From assembly GCF_900108315.1 (NCBI RefSeq), contig NZ_FNVB01000003.1, positions 345,404 to 409,403 of the forward strand: 64,000 bases of DNA. The letters run 5' to 3'. The notes below the pieces were generated by a model. It saw only the letters and a program-made list of their open reading frames with translations. It did not search any database and was not told the origin of the DNA. Both the position numbers and the translations under genes were made by a program. This DNA is from Saccharopolyspora kobensis (lineage in GTDB: Bacteria > Actinomycetota > Actinomycetes > Mycobacteriales > Pseudonocardiaceae). Shown piece by piece: positions 61,435 to 64,000 of this stretch. How positions within the stretch are numbered: the first letter of the stretch is position 1; every line of letters starts with the position of its first letter.

Positions 61435-62063
61435 CCGGTTCGCTTTCCGCCCTGCGGCAAGCGGTCTCGCATCTCGGCCGCCTCCTCCGGGCTGAGGTAT
61501 GGGTGCGAGTAGATGTCGAGCAGGGCCCGGGCGAGCAGGTCGGCGCCCTCCGGGCTGAACACGTCGACGCCGAGCCCGCGCGAGACGTGCTCGTGGAGAA
61601 CCGCGACGGACAGCGCCATCGCCGCGCCCACCGTCGCCCTGGCCTCGCGCGGCACTTCCGGTGCGTCGGAACGCTTTTCGTCGGCTTCGGCCAGCCACTG
61701 CGCCCCGAGCCGCACCAGCTCGTCGAACACCGGCGCCGCCCGCCCCTCGGTCAGAGCGCGCAGGACGTAGGCGCGGTAGGGCCCGAAGACCGCTCCGGCG
61801 ACCGCGACGTAGTTGACCTCGCCCGGGCTGCTGTCCGCCCTGACCTGGTCGTTGATCTTGCCGAGCGCCTTGGCCAGGTGCGCGTCGCACGCGTCGCGCA
61901 GCGCTTCCTTGGATCCGAAGTGGTGGCGCACCAAGCCCGACGACACCCCGGCCGTCTCGGCGATCCCGCGGATCGTCGCCCGGTCGAAGCCGTGCTCGCC
62001 GAAGTGCCGCAACGCGGCATCCCGGATCCGCGCACGAGCGGTGAGGTCTTCGGGTTCGGTCAT
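61431..62063 (-). CDS. TetR-family repressor of the ABC exporter
   Basis: A 210-residue TetR protein. The N-terminal helix-turn-helix is [20 protein letters not shown] then [20 protein letters not shown] (10-55). The C-terminal domain is helical and unclassified. The ATG at 62063 has GGAGG upstream; a start four codons earlier would bury it. It is first in the tetR-ATPase-permease operon and a 42-bp palindrome lies just upstream, so autoregulation with export-substrate induction is likely. Confidence 0.92.
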   Translation of the reverse strand: MTEPEDLTARARIRDAALRHFGEHGFDRATIRGIAETAGVSSGLVRHHFGSKEALRDACDAHLAKALGKINDQVRADSSPGEVNYVAVAGAVFGPYRAYVLRALTEGRAAPVFDELVRLGAQWLAEADEKRSDAPEVPREARATVGAAMALSVAVLHEHVSRGLGVDVFSPEGADLLARALLDIYSHPYLSPEEAAEMRDRLPQGGKRTG

Positions 62064-62078
62064 GACCACCTCCACCGC

Positions 62079-62120
62079 CGACTATACGCACGTGCAGTCT
62101 ACTGCACAAGCGTGTAGTCG
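62079..62120. promoter_or_regulatory. 42-bp palindromic TetR operator
   Basis: CGACTATACGCA at 62079 pairs with GCGTGTAGTCG ending 62120, and GTGCAGT (62092-62098) pairs with ACTGCAC (62101-62107) at the centre. In total 17 of 21 base pairs are symmetric. It lies 15 bases upstream of the tetR start. Confidence 0.8.
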
Positions 62121-62319
62121 CCCGCGTCCGATGCAGCCGATCGGACGTACCCGGCTCGCGCGGGCGGTGGGACACTGACGACGTCCGAGATCGTCTGTTC
62201 CTGACTCGGTGACCGGCAACGGGGGACCGGTTGGCCGTGGAGGTGCAGGCGTTCCTCTTCAGCAGGCGCTGGGACACGCCATCGGCGTGCTCCTGCGCCC
62301 GACCGAGGGAGAACGCGTG

Positions 62320-62562
62320 ATGTCCGCCCTGACCTACATCGTTGGCGCGCCCGTTTCCGTCGCCGTGGTCCTGCTGGTGCTCCGCTTCGCACCGACGGCG
62401 GTGCTCACCGTCCTCGCGGGCGCCACAGCGCTCATCGCGCGCGACAAGCGAGCCACTCGCGCGCTCGTCGTCCTTCAGATGGTCCGGCCGAACTGCCGGA
62501 CAGCACCCGCCGAACCCGCTGCACGACAGCAGGATTCCGCGACGCCCTCCCCCGCCGCCTAG
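62320..62562 (+). CDS. Small two-TM membrane protein, unknown
   Basis: About 80 residues. Two hydrophobic segments ([20 protein letters not shown] and [16 protein letters not shown]) are followed by a basic stretch (RDKRATR) and a Pro/Ala/Gln-rich tail. The ATG at 62320 has GGGAG upstream. There is no homology I recognise. It is short and isolated, so coding status is probable but not certain. The 186 bases after it hold nothing I can identify. Confidence 0.5.
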   Translation: MSALTYIVGAPVSVAVVLLVLRFAPTAVLTVLAGATALIARDKRATRALVVLQMVRPNCRTAPAEPAARQQDSATPSPAA

Positions 62563-62748
62563 CGCCGCTCCACGGTTCCCGGCCGAGGGACAGCACTGCT
62601 GTCGACACCGAAGACTCGTGCGGTCACCAGCTGCCGCCACTGTCGGCGGACGTTCCAAGCCGAGCGGAGACGACGCGAGGCCTCGCTCCCGTCAGAATCC
62701 GCTGCGGCTGGAATTCCGCCCTGGTCAGTGGTTCTGGCGTGGCACCGA

Positions 62749-64000
62749 TCAAACTTCCAGGTCCGGCCACGGCTTTCGCGGCACGAGGGCTTCAATCCCC
62801 GCGCCCACCCGGAACACCGCTTCTTCGTCGAACGGGTGGCCCACGACCTGGACTCCGGTCGGGACGCCGTTGCTCGCCGTGCCGCTGGGCACCGCCAGCA
62901 CCGGGCACCGGTTGGCGACGTTGAACGGGCTGGTCAGGTGCGCCGCCCAGTAGTGCTCCCGGTGATGTCCGGCGATGTCGATGCCGTCGAGGTAGTTGTC
63001 GTCGGCGGTCAGTGCGGTGACCGCGTTGGTCGGGCAGAGCAGCACGTCCACCCCGGCCATCGCGGCGGCCAGTTCGCGCTGCATGGCGGCGTCGAGGACG
63101 AAGGAGTTGACGAGGTCGTCGCGCTCGGCCGCGCGGCGGGCATCGGCGATGAAGCGCTGGGCGTAGGGCGCCAGCTCCGTCACCGCACCGGCTTCCCGGG
63201 TCATGGCCGGAGCCAGGATCTGGCCGAAGTGGGCGAAGATCGTGCGCACCACCTGCTCGCCGGTCCACGGCAGGTCGACGGGCACGACGACGGCACCGGC
63301 CTTCTCCAGCCGGGCGACGACGTCCGCGGTGGCCGCTTCCACCTCGGGTTCGACCGGGAAAGCTCCCAGATCCGGGGAGAACCCGATCCGGACGCCGCGC
63401 AGCGCGTCGACCGGGTCCTCCGGCAGCGCGATCGGCACGCCCTCCGGGCCCCACGAGGTGTGGTCGACGGGATGCCGTCCCGACATGACCGAAGCGAGCA
63501 GCGCGGTGTCGGCCACCGTGCGCCCCATCGGCCCGTCCCCTCGGTACCAGTCCGCGCACAGCGGCGGGAGACCCGGGATCCGGCCGTACGGCGCCTTGTA
63601 GCCGACGGTCCCGGTGAACGCCGCGGGCACGCGCGTCGAGCCGGCGATGTCGGATGCGGTCGCCAGCGTCGTCATGCCCGCGGCCAGCGCGGCGCCCGCG
63701 CCGCCGGAGGATCCGCCCGGCGTGGCGTCGAGGTTCCACGGGTTGCGGGTCACGCCCCACATCGCGCTGTGCGTCACCGTGGCGCAGCTGAACTCGGGAG
63801 TGGTCGTGCGCGCGTGCACGATCCCGCCCGCGCGCTGGACCCGCTCGATCACCGGGTGGTCCACCTCGGCCACGCGTCCGGCGTGCGCGGCCAGGCCCTG
63901 CTCGATCCGCCGTCCGGCGAGGCTGTGCCGCTCCTTGGTCGCCACCGGAATTCCGAGCAGCGGTGCGGTGGGTTCCTGGGCGCGGGCCGCGCGGAGGTAG
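62749..64000 (-). CDS. Amidase (amidase-signature family), 5' end outside window
   Basis: The C-terminal 417 residues or so of an amidase-signature hydrolase; the frame remains open to base 64000. The Ser-cisSer-Lys triad is visible: the lysine in LLGIPVATKE, then TPGGSSGGAGAALAAGM with the cis-serine and DIAGSTRVPA with the nucleophile. LLCPTNAVTAL and FNVANRCPVLAVPSG are further family blocks. These enzymes hydrolyse amides to carboxylate and ammonia. Roughly 50-80 N-terminal residues are missing. An in-frame GTG at 63945 lies inside the catalytic core and is not the true start. Confidence 0.92.
   Translation of the reverse strand, partial: YLRAARAQEPTAPLLGIPVATKERHSLAGRRIEQGLAAHAGRVAEVDHPVIERVQRAGGIVHARTTTPEFSCATVTHSAMWGVTRNPWNLDATPGGSSGGAGAALAAGMTTLATASDIAGSTRVPAAFTGTVGYKAPYGRIPGLPPLCADWYRGDGPMGRTVADTALLASVMSGRHPVDHTSWGPEGVPIALPEDPVDALRGVRIGFSPDLGAFPVEPEVEAATADVVARLEKAGAVVVPVDLPWTGEQVVRTIFAHFGQILAPAMTREAGAVTELAPYAQRFIADARRAAERDDLVNSFVLDAAMQRELAAAMAGVDVLLCPTNAVTALTADDNYLDGIDIAGHHREHYWAAHLTSPFNVANRCPVLAVPSGTASNGVPTGVQVVGHPFDEEAVFRVGAGIEALVPRKPWPDLEV

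Overview
The window is 64 kb of very GC-rich DNA with GC-ending codons, frequent GTG and TTG starts, ATGA/GTGA stop-start overlaps and several promoters placed for leaderless transcripts. It also carries a mycothiol-type formaldehyde dehydrogenase and heterotetrameric sarcosine oxidase genes. Together these point to the chromosome of a mycelial actinomycete, most likely Pseudonocardiales (a Saccharopolyspora-like organism); the genus is an inference. I saw no transposase, integrase, phage gene, rRNA, tRNA or CRISPR array.

Layout, 1-5.1 kb: a quinone/electrophile detoxification pair (VOC dioxygenase, WrbA), a carboxymuconolactone decarboxylase (CMD) gene with a recognisable ECF41 promoter, the ECF41 sigma factor itself, and two unknown proteins. 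5.2-10.8 kb: four overlapping genes (two unknown proteins, a TPR protein, a CHAT-domain peptidase) read from one leaderless promoter with an embedded inverted repeat, facing a small Asp/Asn-rich peptide gene. This is the best candidate here for an undescribed system. 11-16.5 kb: an MFS transporter, a divergent pair around three CsoR-type copper boxes, an HxlR regulator with a flavin monooxygenase, and a small secreted protein.

16.7-24.2 kb: an NCS1 permease, RidA, creatininase-like amidohydrolase and FMN reductase operon, divergent from an LLM flavin monooxygenase. A 21-bp element occurs twice between them. A cupin-type XRE regulator and a transketolase/E1-like enzyme follow. The enzyme classes mirror the Rut uracil pathway, but no protein is a clear Rut orthologue. 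24.4-33.7 kb: assorted single genes (EamA transporter, AOC-like secreted protein, two alpha/beta hydrolases, NmrA/AraC pair, SDR, FUSC protein, second LLM enzyme).

33.8-58 kb: a glycine betaine and one-carbon island. A BCCT transporter imports betaine. Two Rieske oxygenases, one with its own Rieske ferredoxin and reductase, would remove the first methyl group. Dimethylglycine oxidase and sarcosine oxidase (soxB, fused soxD-soxA, soxG) would take the product to glycine. GlyA, FchA, FolD, FolP and PurU handle the C1-folates. MscR and a metallo-beta-lactamase-fold hydrolase clear formaldehyde. A GntR and an IclR regulator and an MHS-type transporter complete the set. A rare AT-rich TATATCA element lies upstream of gntR/purU, glyA, mscR and the MHS transporter and suggests one regulon.

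58-64 kb: a SAM methyltransferase, a TetR-ABC exporter operon under a 42-bp palindrome, a small membrane protein and a truncated amidase at the window end.
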